A stretch of DNA of 64,000 nt from Boesenbergia rotunda (lineage: Eukaryota; Streptophyta; Magnoliopsida; Zingiberales; Zingiberaceae): contig JAGFNQ010000852.1 of assembly GCA_024364735.1 (NCBI GenBank), positions 385,077-449,076 of the forward strand, given 5' to 3'. Under the pieces are notes generated by a model. That model saw nothing but the letters and a program-made list of their open reading frames with translations, was not told the origin of the DNA and did not search any database. Position numbers and translations under genes: made by a program. This document shows, piece by piece, positions 1 to 11,252 of the stretch (position 1 is its first letter; each line of letters opens with the position of its first letter).

Positions 1-748
1 TCAGTTAGGGTTCAGTGTAGCTGGCACGTTGGCAGTGAGGCAGTGGTAGGCTGCTGGAGATGAGATCATCTGTCGCTTGACGGAGAAACAAAAAGGAACG
101 GGAGAAGCAGTGTTCGATACTTCTTGTTTTTTGGTGCTCTTGAGTTCCTGGTTTTGGCTCTACATCAAGCTTGCTGTTCTTGGAGTTCTTCATTCATTTC
201 TGAGCAAGCTATTGAGAAGCAACCATCGTTTACTTGAGCGCTTGAAAGAGAAAACAAGAAGCTTGGAGTCCGACAGTGGGAAGACACGGAGAAGGGTTCT
301 TGCGTGAGATCGCCACTGGGTGGAGCTCAGGGAAGCTTGCTGTGTTTCTGTCCTTGCTAAGTGTTTGAGTAAGATCCTTCTTATTGTTTCATTGTGCTCA
401 TTCTATATTATTGTTTGAAACAAACTGTGGGGAGGTTTCTCCACCGAGAAGGAGGTTGTTTCATATCCGGTTATCACCGGGGCTTGATCTGCCGACGATC
501 AAGGGATCGCCCACCTTAAGGGCACGCCAAGGAGTAGGGGCAAGTTATCCCCGAACCTTGTAAAATCTCCTTGTTAGCGATCTTGCTAATCTTGCTAGTT
601 AGGTTTTGATTTTAGTTTCTGCAAGTTTTGTTTTCCCATACTTCCGCTGTGCTATTACTAACTTCAAGTACAGAAATTTGATAACTCTTCCAAGAAGAAG
701 TGATTGGCTATATTCACCCCCCCCTCTCTAGCCATCTCGTTCCCAACA
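1..748 (+). repeat. 3' part of an LTR (family J), cut by the window edge
   Basis: The stretch ends in a C-rich run, CTCTAGCCATC and a terminal CCAACA at 743-748, the usual LTR end in this window. Bases 420-590 are the reverse complement of 58240-58400 in solo LTR J', which fixes family and orientation. No Met-tRNA primer site follows 748, so this is a 3' or solo LTR rather than a 5' LTR. Its start lies outside the window. Confidence 0.75.
528..560 (+). other. Predicted LTR RNA hairpin with AGTA/GAA internal loop (J)
   Basis: CAAGG (528-532) pairs with CCTTG (556-560) and GGGG (537-540) with CCCC (549-552), enclosing the asymmetric internal loop AGTA/GAA. The same layout with different stem bases occurs in the F, A, C and L LTRs. 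Function unknown. Confidence 0.6.
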
Positions 749-2810
749 AAAAGTTTATGGGACTGGACCAGTTGTCCCATGTTCGACGCTACCTAACCTG
801 GTTAATTATTTTTTAGCCCTTGGGACTATGATGCGATAGCAGGGCGATTAGTAGTCATCTCGGCATCGATGGTTCGATCCCCAACTACGACGTATTTTAT
901 AGGATTTTTTTCTCCAAATGGGACGCAAATTCTGGGACGCTGGGCTTCTGGACCCCTTCTCCCGCGTCGCGCGTGAGCTGCAAGCACTTCCCAATTTAGC
1001 CTGATGGTCGGTGAAAAATTTCTGTTCAGACGGGTCGATCACTTCAAATTCACCTGCTACCTAGTTCATCATATTTTTTTTAATTTAATGGCAAACTTGT
1101 CTACGAAACAATGTAATGATTAAGTCCTTCAATAAATAACTAAAGAATCTAAGATTTTAAACATAGTTGTGATGTATTGTAGGAGATTTTTCTTTCAGTA
1201 AAAAGCAGACCTAAAAATGATAGTTATCTAAATAGACCCCATGAACATTTTTCGATTTATCCTAGTGGCGGATAAAAAATTTTTGTGAGGTCAATCCGAT
1301 CATCCTAGGATTAGTCGATTCGAAGAGCTGGATATTCGGTGTCAACTAAAAAAATTAATGACACTCAATCTCACGGGTTAACACAGTTGATAATTATATG
1401 GATGGTTACTCCAATAGATATCGGGCCAATTTCCAATAATAAAATATCTTTCATAATTTATTTATATGTATCTAGTCGGTTACCGATGCTCTTGAACCGT
1501 GAGCCATATCACCTTTGTTGTAATTTAATGACAAACTGACTTGACCCTATTTTAATGGTCATTTGGAGTTCATTTGATTTGTTGAATGTTGTTAGGCGAC
1601 AAATGAGCCACCCACCTTTCGATCCTCAATTTCTTAGTTGCGATCTAACACAAGATTTACATCTCCTCTCACATCCTCCTCCTCATCGATAGTCAAGTTA
1701 ACATCTCCAAACCCCACCTTACATATGTCCATCGCGATGTCCGCCTACGCCACCAATCTCTTTCTTTCACCATCACAATCTTCCCATGCAACCGCAACCA
1801 TATATTGCTATCCTCTTCGCCTTAAAGAGCCTTTCCATGAGTTCTACATGGGACACAAATTGCATTGAACATTATCTTCACTAGACTAGACGACATTGAA
1901 GGAGGGGCCAAGGTTGTATGGCTTTAAAAATTCTAGGCCAAAATGTAATTTATTAAGGGTGCATTTCGTTCATATCATTATCAATTAAAATTTTATTTGA
2001 TTTAAGTAATTAACGATTGTCAAGTAATAACCATGCTAACCCAGGACAAGGTCGGTTCTTCATAAGAGGATCAATGGCGGATCGAAAGGGAAAGAGAAGT
2101 ACCATACGATCCAACCAAACACAAACACAAATGATCAGTACAAATTAAATTGGAGAGTTTCGTTTGTTACCATCGATTGAAGGCCGGCAATAGTCAAAAA
2201 TATATTTATAACTGCATACTATTAATGTCTTTAAATTTATGTCAAATAAATTATATAAGAAACATAAAAAAAATATCAAATATCAAATTTATTTTGTTGA
2301 AAATAGGTGTAGAATTAAACTAGGATAATATAATAAATATTAAATTAGATTATAATATTATTTAAAATTGAATTAAATAATATTAAATAATATTTTATTT
2401 TCCATAAGCTTAATTATTTTATTTCGTTTCAAGTTCAATGGTTATCTAGTTCACCATTTTTTTAATCAAACACATCCTAAAAAGCGAACTTTAAAATGTG
2501 GTATTTTTTGTTTGTGTTAGATTGAAATTGATTAGAATATTTGTGTGTTAGATAACAACAAATGTTTTGGAGTTGTAGATTCTCGAGAATATAATGATTG
2601 ATGACATTTTGTTCTATAGCTTTCTAGGCTTTTAATTCTCAACTAAAGTCCAACTCTCTCGATATTTATATTTTGATTTTTTTTTTAAACTTTATTTTCT
2701 GTTAACAATTGCACAAAGATTAGATTATAGATTATAACCTTCAATAAAGTCCTCACAAAAATACAAAAAACTCATTTCACAAAGCAAAAGTTATGAACTA
2801 TAGCTGCTAC
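749..2810. other. No gene seen; AT-rich intergenic DNA
   Basis: Only short chance reading frames without recognisable domains. 2200-2420 is very AT-rich. No reliable structured element was recognised. Confidence 0.5.
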
Positions 2811-3625
2811 CATAGTTTGCAAAATCGCGATCTTGGATCGTAGGATCGTACGATCCTACGATCCTACGTCACAAATCGATCCAGAATCGCGCAGAATCGT
2901 TTTTCGTAGCAGGATCGCAGTAGGATCGGACAGAATCGTATAGGATCGGACAGAATCGGAGCAGAATCGGAGCAGGATCGGTGAAAGCTTCAAAAGGTCA
3001 TAATTTTTTGACTCGGATTGAACCACGTGACCTATAATATATCAAATTGAAACTCGTTCAAAGATCAACAGGTTAGTTTTAAGATTGAATTCCAAAAAAT
3101 ATTATTTAAAGTCTTTTCAGAAGCTCAGAAGATTATTAGTCTTTTTTATTATTATTTTTTTATCTTTTACAGAGTTAGTGTTAGGGTTTTAAGATTATTT
3201 AAACATCTATTTAATTATTTTTAGTTAGTTTTTGATTAATAATATTATGTTATATCTTTTTCCTAAGGGTTTTAAGATTATTTAAACATCTATTTAATTA
3301 TTTTTAGTTAGTTTTTGATTAATAATATTATGTTATATCTTTTTCCTAAAATTATACGTTTTTAGATGTCTATTATCTAATAGGTTGACAATTAAATTGG
3401 ATCATCTTGTAATCAATAGAATATTCTTGAAGTTGAACGTGATTATTATCATTATAGTGTTAATAAAAATTATATATTATCATTATAGTGTTAATAAAAA
3501 TTGTATATTCTTTCATTTTAATGGTTTTTGTTAGGATCGTACGATTTTACGATCCGATCCGATCCTGACCGATCCGATCCTGACACCAAATCGATCCTGT
3601 GTAGGATCGCGATTCTACGAACATG
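2811..3625. mobile_element. Non-autonomous DNA element with GGATCG-rich inverted ends (N)
   Basis: The left end (catagtttgcaaaatcgcgatc) and the reverse complement of the right end (catgttcgtagaatcgcgatc) are imperfect terminal inverted repeats. The subterminal 2835-2985 and 3533-3610 are packed with GGATCG/CGATCC words in both orientations. The AT-rich interior codes for nothing. This layout fits a deletion-derived or MITE-type DNA transposon. The superfamily is not resolved because no clean TSD was found. Confidence 0.5.
3183..3348. repeat. Two tandem copies of an 83-bp AT-rich unit
   Basis: agggttttaagattattt recurs 83 bases later, and the two copies look identical through ctttttccta. It lies inside element N. 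A second short tandem pair, about 33 bases each, is at 3443-3510. Confidence 0.85.
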
Positions 3626-4898
3626 CCATATAACCCTAAACATGATACACTATCTATATCAATGTCAGTAAATCATAAAGCTGTAAACCTCCAGAGTTGA
3701 TCAGAAATTCATGGTCTTTAAGACTTCAAAAAACTTTATGGCCTAAGTGCAATGAAAAGAAAAGGCCTTGCATCATAAGAAGAACAAGTGATGTAATGAT
3801 CAACAATGCAACAAATTCACTCATCCATAGATCAAAAGAAAGATCAATCATAGTAATGAAATCACTACCAAAAGATGAGGTTGATTAACTTTCTATTTTG
3901 CGGCAACAAAATCCTTTACAAACGAGGGAAGAAGTATACAAGCAAGCACTTAAGTTTTCAGTAAACAAGCCATGGTGTACAAAAGGAAGATTGCAATGTA
4001 TGCAAGGGTTTCAACAAATTAACTCACACAAAAGTTAATTTCTGACAAAATAGCAACAAAAGATCAAAGTGCATTATTGATCTAGCAAAGAATGAGGCTC
4101 TGCAATTCCACCCAAGGGAAGTAGTATACGAGTACTGAAGTATTTGATAAACTACATGTGGTGTCAAAAAGAAGATCTAAAATGTTTAGAAGAGCAACAA
4201 ATTTACACAGCACGAAAGTTTATTTAGCAATGAAACCTCAAAATGTGGTATCAATCTGAAACAGTACACAAGGGAAGAAGTATACCAGAACTTAAGTGTT
4301 TGTAAGAACTTCAACAAATTTGTGGACACAATGTAACATAACCATTAATCAAGTATCCATTTCTGTATCAGATATAGAGGCTGTGTTTGATTTATGAAAA
4401 ATAGCAACAAAAATTCAAATTATTGACCTGACAGTATGAACTTCTCATTCATCACAACTCGCAAGGGAGATAAATAAGCAAAGAAGTTTTCTAAGATTAT
4501 TAAGGAAACAATTGCCACCCAATCAGAAGATGTAAAACAAAGATAGTTATATAACTATAAAAACGAGGAATCAATTGTTTATGCAACCAGCATATGTGAA
4601 AGAATCAATGAAGAAACAGAATAACCATAAAAGATCTAATTCATCAAGAACATATTATAATACTCAGCTGAATGAGATTGATCAAAAGTACAATATCTAA
4701 GTGAATAATCTCGCTGTGAGTAACCTCAATCATCTGGTTATTTAAGATCTTATATTGTGCTATCTTAACAATCAAAAGATGCATGGATCAACAATAACAC
4801 GATGCAAATGAAACTATTCTTTAAAATCAAAAGATCAAATTGGGCGACAACAATCGAACTGATAGAAAGGCCAAGCCTGCGTTTGGACCGTCCCGTGT
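3626..4898. other. No gene seen; degenerate repeats downstream of the BAP-like gene
   Basis: No supported coding region. Phrases like agggaagaagtata followed by acttaagt recur near 3925, 4116 and 4270, with a weak fourth near 4457. This suggests a decayed tandem repeat of about 155-190 bp. Part could be 3' UTR of the minus-strand gene that ends at 4899. Confidence 0.4.
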
Positions 4899-5292
4899 TC
4901 ATTCGGAGCGTTTGAGCATTTCGATGCGCTGGTTGAGCTGGTTGATGCGGACCAAAAGCCCGGTGACGGAGAAGAGGAGCCAGTAGAGGAGGAGCGCGGA
5001 GGCGATGAGGAGGGCATTGCGCTGGCTCTTCATGATGGACTTCTGGTGGTGGACGTGCTCGGAAGGAGTGCAGGCGTGCTCCTCCTCGCAGGTCGGCCGC
5101 ATCTCGTACTTCCAGTAGATGTCAGCGAGGAGGAAGAGACAGAAGGGAACCACCGCGAGGAGCGGCTTCAGGCGCTGCGGACGACGGCGATTAGCCCTCG
5201 GCGGAGGACGTCGAGGCCCGGGAGCGTAAGGAACAGAAGCATGATGGCCTCCGCGCCGCCGCATAGCCCAGCACGACCCACTCCAGAGCCAT
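4899..5292 (-). pseudogene. BAP29/BAP31-like ER membrane protein gene with two frameshifts
   Basis: The product resembles plant B-cell receptor-associated protein 29/31-like proteins: small, multi-spanning ER membrane proteins linked to protein export and quality control. The start context encodes MALEWVVLGYAA from the ATG at 5290-5292. The conserved C-terminal half keeps the hydrophobic segment around VVPFCLFLLADIYW, the CTPSEH and HQKSIMKSQRN blocks, a second hydrophobic helix and a final RINQLNQR segment, ending at TGA 4899-4901. Two apparent single-base losses break the frame, one near 5251-5257 in an alanine GCG run and one near 5171. The ATG frame stops at 5191-5193. The distal frame can be read from a farther upstream ATG at 5327, but then the N-terminus is unlike the family. 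It could be a recent pseudogene or a functional gene with assembly errors. It shares the strand of the kinase gene 400 bp away. Confidence 0.75.
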
Positions 5293-5694
5293 GGAAGCGA
5301 GATCGATGGATCAGCGGGAACCTTCACAACCCTAATCGGAGGCCGAAGCAGATCTCGATTAGAAAAGCATGAATCGATGCCTTGGGGGATTTAACGACCT
5401 GAACGAGCAGACGAACAACGGGACACATACGAATTCAAGTACACACTCTTTTCTACCTCCTCGATTTGGGCTATCTATTGGTTCAGCAGAAGGGTCCCAC
5501 ATTTGTTCAAATGGAAACCAGGAAGCGGAGATGGGTAGAGACGAAACCTCGGATTAAAGACGACTCAGATGAAAATTTGATTGAAATTTCCAGAGAAATT
5601 ATCGAGAATTAACAAAATTATCAAGAACAAAACTTTATAATCCGCCAAAATTTACATCGAAAGAATTATAAACACAACTAATGCAATTACAAAC
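5293..5694. other. Spacer between BAP-like gene and kinase gene
   Basis: No gene. On the minus strand this is the downstream (3' UTR) side of the kinase and the upstream (5') side of the BAP-like gene, so promoter elements of the latter would lie here. No clear TATA box was recognised. Confidence 0.4.
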
Positions 5695-7392
5695 CTACGG
5701 ATGCGATGCAACGCGCGTCGTGCTCGAACGAGCGGCGCTGGTGGTTGTAGTGGTAGTGGTGGAGGTGGAGGTGGAGGTAGAGGTGGTGGCGACGTCGGAG
5801 GAGGCGGAGGAAGATTCGCCGGCTGCATTGGTGGGTTCTGCGGCGGTGGATCCCCGGGTGTAGGTGGCGGTGAGCCCGTGGGATCTCCTTCGGTACCTGC
5901 GTCCCGGAATTCCGGGCGCCATTGGCTCCTCCAACACCAACGTCGTCGTCGTCGTCGTCGTCGTGGTAATTTTTAACAGCGCGACCAAGAGGCGATTCAT
6001 ATCGGGACGCTGCTTCGGGTCGGCCTGGGTACAGAGGAGCGCTAGTTGGACGCACATCGCCACCTGCTCCGCATCGGCGCCGCTGACGGCCGGCGACAGG
6101 GCCGGATCCAACAGCTCCACGCTCTGCCCCTTCTTGTAAAGCTTCCATGCCTGGTCAAAAAAGAATCAATTTCATATAACTTCTGTTAATATCGTAGCGT
6201 ATATGATAGAAGTTGAATTATACCCATTCAAGGAGGCTGCCGACGTCGGGGTCGGGGAGGGAGGCGAAGGCGGAGTTCTTGCGGCCGGCGACGAGCTCGA
6301 GGAGGAGCACGCCAAAGCTGAAGACATCGGCCTTGACGGAGAGGACGCCGTGCATGACGTACTCGGGGGCCATGTAGCCGTTGGTGCCGGCGACGCGGGT
6401 GTTGACGTGGGTCTGGTCCTCCGGGAACAGCCGCGCCATTCCGAAGTCGGCGATCTTGGGCGTCCACCGGTCGTCGAGCAGGATGTTGCTGGCCTTGATG
6501 TCGCGGTGGATGATGGTGGTTTGCGCCGACTCGTGGAGGTAGAGCAGCCCTCGCGCCACCCCAACGATTACCTTGCACCGCCGCGCCCAGTCGAGCTCCG
6601 CCTTCCTCTTCCTCCGATCAATCCCCTCTTCTCCTCCTGCTCAATTCCATCAGCAACAAAAGCACTTCAATTTAAAGCTGCTGATCGAAGAAGGATTGCA
6701 TCTTTGACAACCAAGCACCAATTTGCAGAAGAATAACAAAAGGAGGAGGAATCGAAGAAGGGGCATTACTGGCGGTGGAACTTACGGGAGAAGAGGAGCT
6801 TGTCGAGGCTCTCGTTGGGAACATACTCGTAGACGAGGAGCTTGTCGTCGCCATGGGCGCAGTAGCCGTAGAGGTTCACCACATTCTTGTGCTGCACACG
6901 CGACAGCAGCAGCGCTTCGTTCTCGAACTCCCTCGCGCCCTGCCGCGACCACCGCCCCAGCCGCTTCACCGCCACCTCCCGCCCGTCCTCGAGCCGCCCC
7001 TGCTTCCGTATCAACCAAAACCCTAATCAACACCCAATCATCGACTTCTGCATCAATTCGTCAATTGTCTCTGCTACGATACCTTGTAGACTGGGCCGAA
7101 TGCCCCTTCGCCCAGCTTGTGCTTGGGGCTGAAGTTGCTGGTGACCTCCACCAGCGTCTCGTACCGGAACACCCTTTGCTCCGTCGCCGCGATCGCCGCC
7201 AAGTCCTCCTCCTCCTGCTCCTCCTTCCCGTCTGCAACCGCCACAGAGAATCGAGGAATCAGATGGCGACGCAAACTCAAAAATCCAGTGCGAAAGAAGA
7301 GGAAGAACGATAAAAGACCGACCCTTGCGGCGGCGATTTCCGAAGAAGCGTTTCACGATGCCGCTGAAGAACTTCTTCTTTTTCGTGGCCAT
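5695..7392 (-). CDS. CRK43-like: Cysteine-rich receptor-like kinase 43-type cytoplasmic Ser/Thr kinase, five exons
   Basis: Predicted protein kinase of 433 residues without signal peptide, DUF26 ectodomain or membrane span, so a cytoplasmic kinase of the CRK/DUF26-like clade. Exons on the minus strand: 7392-7323, 7231-7083, 6999-6786, 6636-6224, 6150-5695; all splice phases join and all introns are GT-AG. The N-terminus is basic ([16 protein letters not shown]). Kinase landmarks: glycine loop GEGAFG at 64-69, Lys85 in VAVK, HRD with Asp190, DFG 208-210, APE 234-236. The activation-loop region ([20 protein letters not shown]) is typical of this clade. The tail keeps LEEP-PG-PG-RYRR. Oddities: nine Thr at 344-352 and Ser/Thr runs near 400-420, both encoded by trinucleotide repeats, and a slightly long linker after exon 3 that depends on acceptor 6637-6638. 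Likely role is phospho-signalling in stress or immunity (family inference); the substrate is unknown. Confidence 0.88.
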
Positions 7393-8117
7393 ACGAATCG
7401 AAAAGGAGAAAAAGCGCCGGCGATCGAAAAGGAGCAGGGAGTCAACCCATCGATCTGGTTCCGTCAATGGTTGCTATTTCCTTTTCAGATCGCAGTTCTT
7501 AGGAAGCCGCGGGAACACACACCCCACGGGTACCTGAGATCCACGATCACAGCCACACATTGGGAGAGCGGGTAGAAAACGAGTAGAAAACGAGTGCGTT
7601 ATGTGGATGTTTCTGCCTTTTATGCCAAACTATGGTATGCTTGTCGCTTTACGAATCGTCACGTAGTCAAAACTAACCATCCGCACTGCTGCTTAGGCCA
7701 ACGTCACTAGACCAGACGTGGTCCCGTAACAATTTGGTATTCTTTGCAATATACTTGCTTGGTTGGTTCGACCCTACGCCACGGGCAGTTGCCCGTATAT
7801 AAAGTTTCTAAACCTTTCACTGAACTGTGAATCTGTATGCGTATATGCTAAATTTGCAGTTTGTTGCTCTGTCTAATTATAATTGCCATGATGATCTAAA
7901 CTGTTTTTAAGAAAAATGGCCATCTCTACTTTTTATCATCAGTGCAATCTGCTCTTCAATTATACAAATGCTACGATATCATTCATACACAGGGCTGTAC
8001 CAGTCATCATTTAGAAATGTTTACTACTATTTGATTAATGTAATTTAGCTAATACAAATCCTACTATATTAATTATAATTATCAAAGAAGTATTGATGTG
8101 AGAAAAGAATATCTTGC
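7393..8117. other. Kinase 5' flank; no gene seen
   Basis: Contains the presumed leader and promoter of the kinase (minus strand), then AT-rich DNA. No further hydrolase exon can be found here although one would be expected downstream of the exon at 8118-8320. Confidence 0.4.
7617..7625 (-). promoter_or_regulatory. Possible TATA box of the kinase gene
   Basis: CATAAAAGG on the minus strand, about 225 bases upstream of the kinase ATG. It is the best TATA-like word in 7393-7720. A transcript start near 7590 would give a 5' leader of about 200 nt. Weak on its own. Confidence 0.3.
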
Positions 8118-8320
8118 CTTGCTGTCTGGCGGGTCTGTCTCTCGGGATACAAGCAGCTGAAGGCTGAGGATTGCAAAAGATGCAGCAAGAAGTGGGTCCA
8201 ATGATTGATGTGGTGTTGCCGCATGGCCACCTTTGCCTTTGATGATTACCATTAAGCGACCAGATGCTGCAAGAATTGGACCAGGTTGAGAAGAAATGGC
8301 ACCAGTAGGAGTGGTAGGAT
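8118..8320 (-). pseudogene. Orphan exon of an ILR1-like IAA-amino acid hydrolase (M20 family)
   Basis: The minus strand encodes 67 whole codons plus two bases. The translation contains PTGAISSQPGPILAASGR, KGKGGHAATPH and DPLLAASFAILSLQ, followed by VSRETDPPDS. This is the dimerisation-domain stretch of ILR1/ILL amidohydrolases, which release auxin from amino acid conjugates. The exon has proper edges: TTGTAG just upstream (acceptor AG at 8321-8322) and AAG followed by GCAAGA (a GC-type donor at 8117-8116). The reading frame is open. No other exon of the enzyme was found on either side; the upstream side is the palindromic repeat array. It is therefore a fragment left by rearrangement or carried in by a transposon, or part of a gene with a very long intron interrupted by the repeat nest. 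Confidence 0.75.
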
Positions 8321-8465
8321 CTACAATCTAAATCATTCGATCAAAATTTAAAATTAATCATATATATGCTCCATGTCCATTTTATCCCCCTCACTGATCA
8401 ATTATTACAATATAAATTTGGGATAATCGATGATAATAATATAGTAATCAAATATTTTTTTTAAA

Positions 8466-9296
8466 AAAGATTGATTATTATTCAAAAAATCATTATTCTA
8501 GATATATCGGGCGAAATTGATATTTGAAAGGATAGATATAATCATAAGAATTAGACGAACATAGAGGTTCTAGTTTCATGTCATTCCGAGTTTTCTATAT
8601 CCATCATCCGATTTTGATCGATTTGGATAAAATCGGTGGATGGATCTAGAGAGATCAGAATGATATGAAACTAAGTCTTATGTATTCTTCTAGTTTTCCT
8701 AATTATATACATACTCTTAAATATCAATTTGATTCAATATATTAAGTGCAGTGATTTTTTTTAATACAAATTAGATTTTTTTTAACACCTTCATATTCAA
8801 AAAATCACTGCTCTTAATATATTATTCCAAATTGATGTTTAAGGTCATATATATAATCAAGAGAACTAAATAAACACATAAAACATAGTTCAATTTCATT
8901 CCAAACTCTCTAGGTCCATTAGTTAGTTTTGACTATTTTTGAACAAATCCGTAGATGAACCTAGAAAACTCAGAATGACAAGAAATCAGGTTTTATATAT
9001 TTCTCTAAATCTTCTGATTATATTCATGCTCTCAAATATCAATTTAACCTAATATATTTAGTGTAGTGATCTTTTAATACGAAATAAATTTTTCGAATAC
9101 ATTCGTATTAAAAAATCATTGCTTTTAAAATATTATTTCAAATTGATGTTTGAAGGCATAAATATAATCAGGAGAACTAGATAAATACATAGGATATGGT
9201 TTCATATCATTCCGAACTCTATAGGTTCATTAATCAGTTTCGACCAAAATTAGTTGATCAACCAAGAGAGCTCAGAATGACAGGAAACCAAAATCC
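8466..9296. repeat. Near-palindromic repeat units 1-3 (left part of the array)
   Basis: Each unit opens with AAAAATCA(C/T)TGCT-TTAATATATTA, runs through ATAATCA-GAGAACTAGA and CATTCCGAGCTCTCTAGGTC, reaches a short centre (GACCAAAAT), then returns as the reverse complement and ends in ATATATTGAG-GTAGTGATTTTTT. Units lie at about 8470-8765 and 8795-9085. The first half of unit 3 starts near 9100 and is cut at 9296 by element F. No coding capacity. Confidence 0.8.
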
Positions 9297-10217
9297 TGTT
9301 AAGGCAATCTATGGTTCGTGGGACCATGTGTTTTGATGTTTGGGCAAAAGGTTTAAGTTAGGTTCACCCTTATATTTGATATATGTATTTGAGTGTGCAG
9401 GTTTGTAGGATACATATATGACTCAGCTTGACGACTTCGAGTCTGGTGAAGGATGGAGAGACATCCAAGAGACCATGGACAAGGCAAGAATAATGAGCCG
9501 AGGGAAGCGCACTTCGAGGCATACACGAAGGATAACATGTAAAGACGAGCCCCGAGCTTGTATGCATCCGAGGGACGAGAGCCAAAGCGAAAAAGGCTTG
9601 AAGGTAAGAGTCAAAGATGCAAAGGAAGAGTCAAGTGAGTCGTGAGAGTCCGAGTGTGAGTTAACTGTACTTGGGATGGAAAACCCTAGGTTTAGGGTTG
9701 TACCAGTCGATTGGTATGGGATCAGTCGACTGGTAGAGGTCACAGAAAGATCAATCGACTAATCTTCTGTGTAGTTGACTGGTGTCGGCTTGGAATTCGA
9801 ACGTTGGATTGTAACGTTCGGATTCAGCTGGATCAGTCGACTGGTCACGGCTAGTTCAGCCACGAGCTCTATTTAAGAGAGCTTGATTTGGCTAGCTAGG
9901 GTTGACAAAATTGGTCTTGGTTAAATACCAATTAGTAGACTTTGTGCTCAAAGGTCTTGTGTGAGTTTATGGTGAGGTTTCTCCACCCACAAGGAGCTAC
10001 ACGAGCATAGTCGGAGGTTTTTCAGGGAGTCATCCACCAACGGATCGGGATAGTCCACCTTACGAATTACCGTGGAGTAGGAGCTTTATCCCCGAACTAC
10101 GTTTAACCAGTTTGTCTTTCCTTTGTGTTTAAGTTAATTGTTATTCCGCTAGAGAACTAACACGTATAGGAAGAAAACCGAGGATTGAGGGTGATGAGCT
10201 ATTCACCCTCCCTCTAG
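9297..10217 (+). repeat. 5' LTR of F
   Basis: Starts TGTTAAGGCAATCTATGG and matches 14162-15136. Carries several copies of the palindrome around CAGTCGACTGGT (9705-9850). The expected end after CTCTAG (10217) is deleted. Confidence 0.8.
10071..10101 (+). other. Predicted LTR hairpin (F 5' LTR)
   Basis: CGTGG/CTACG outer stem (one G-T pair), AGTA/GAA internal loop, GGAG/CCCC inner stem with one mismatch. It is a decayed version of the perfect copy at 14970-15000. Confidence 0.5.
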
Positions 10218-10364
10218 AAAGAAGGTCGCTCTTATTGGACCAACCACCGGGAGAGCAAAGCGTTAGAGGAAGATAGCATTTGAAGAAAAATTGGGGGACG
10301 ATAACACCATTCCACCTCCATATGATCGTGAAAATTTTAACTATTAGAGGTTGCGGGTGAAGAT

Positions 10365-11183
10365 ATGGTTCGACATGGATTGGGATTCGAAGATAGCATT
10401 GAAGAACCATTTGAAGCCCCAAAAGACATGCATGGGAAGAAGCTCCAACCACACTATTGGAATAAGGAGCAACAATCACAATCAAAGGCAAATGAGAAGG
10501 TAATCTCAATTTTAATTAATATTTTACCTAATGATATGATTAGGAGTGTAGATGAATACAAGAATCATCATGAGTTATGGAGCAAGGTGATAGCTTTTTA
10601 TGAGAAGCCTACACAAGAAGAAGAGCCCAAAGAGATGGGTTTAATAGTCCAAGAGCAGAAAAAGGACCAATTAGATGAGGAGATATGCTCAACATCTGAG
10701 GAGAAGAAAGAAAAAGAAGAATTATCCTTCTCCTTAAGTGAAGTGGTACAAGAAGATGAAAAAGCATCATCCACTTCACCAAAGGTTAAAGAACAAGTCA
10801 ACCTAGCTATCACCTCCACCAAAGCAAAATCCAAAAACCACGTTATTTGCTTTGGGTGCAATGAAAAGAGTCATTATAAGGACAAGTGTCCATTAGGTAA
10901 GAAGAAGGTAAAGGCTAAACTCAATTTAATTCCCTTAAAATCTAATTTGAGTTGTAGGGAAAAGAAAAAAAAGAAGCACATTAGATGCTTCACATGTGGT
11001 GAGTGGGGTCGCTACCACACTAAGTATCCAAAGAAAGGAGAAATGAAGAAATTGAAACATTTAAAGAAATGGGAGAAAAAGAAGAAGAAGAAAAGCTCAC
11101 ATCAAGAGAGAGCTTCAACGGTAAGGGAGGTCATCTCTAACATGAAATGTAAATCAAATTTTAATTTTTTCCATATATGTTAG
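10365..11183 (+). pseudogene. gag of element F, partial
   Basis: An open frame of 272 codons whose first third (PKDMHGKKLQPHYWNKEQQ, HHELWSKVIAFYE) matches the UBN2-type capsid region of plant copia Gag. It is followed by a Lys/Glu-rich stretch, a CCHC zinc knuckle (C-F-G-C then H-YKDK-C, near residue 160) and a second, broken knuckle (CFTCGEWGRYHTKY). The normal Gag N-terminus is visible upstream in another frame (10320-10370) after an in-frame stop, so the copy is frameshifted. Gag would form the particle that packages element RNA. Solo LTR G then splits the region; remnants of the Gag C-terminal part continue at 12441-13023. Confidence 0.7.
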
Positions 11184-11252
11184 GAATAATGTTAATTATT
11201 TACTCATACAAAACTTCGGATTTAAATATCATGATAGAAATAGGGTCATTGC

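Noticed and set aside
850..890. GGTTCGATCCCC, like a tRNA or SINE B box, near 869
   Set aside because: No matching A box, cloverleaf or poly-A/T tail was found, so neither a tRNA gene nor a SINE can be supported.
6203..6736. A long plus-strand reading frame (177 codons) across the kinase exon
   Set aside because: It is the antisense of the kinase exon 4, GC-rich and without a domain; the minus-strand frames carry HRD, DFG and APE.
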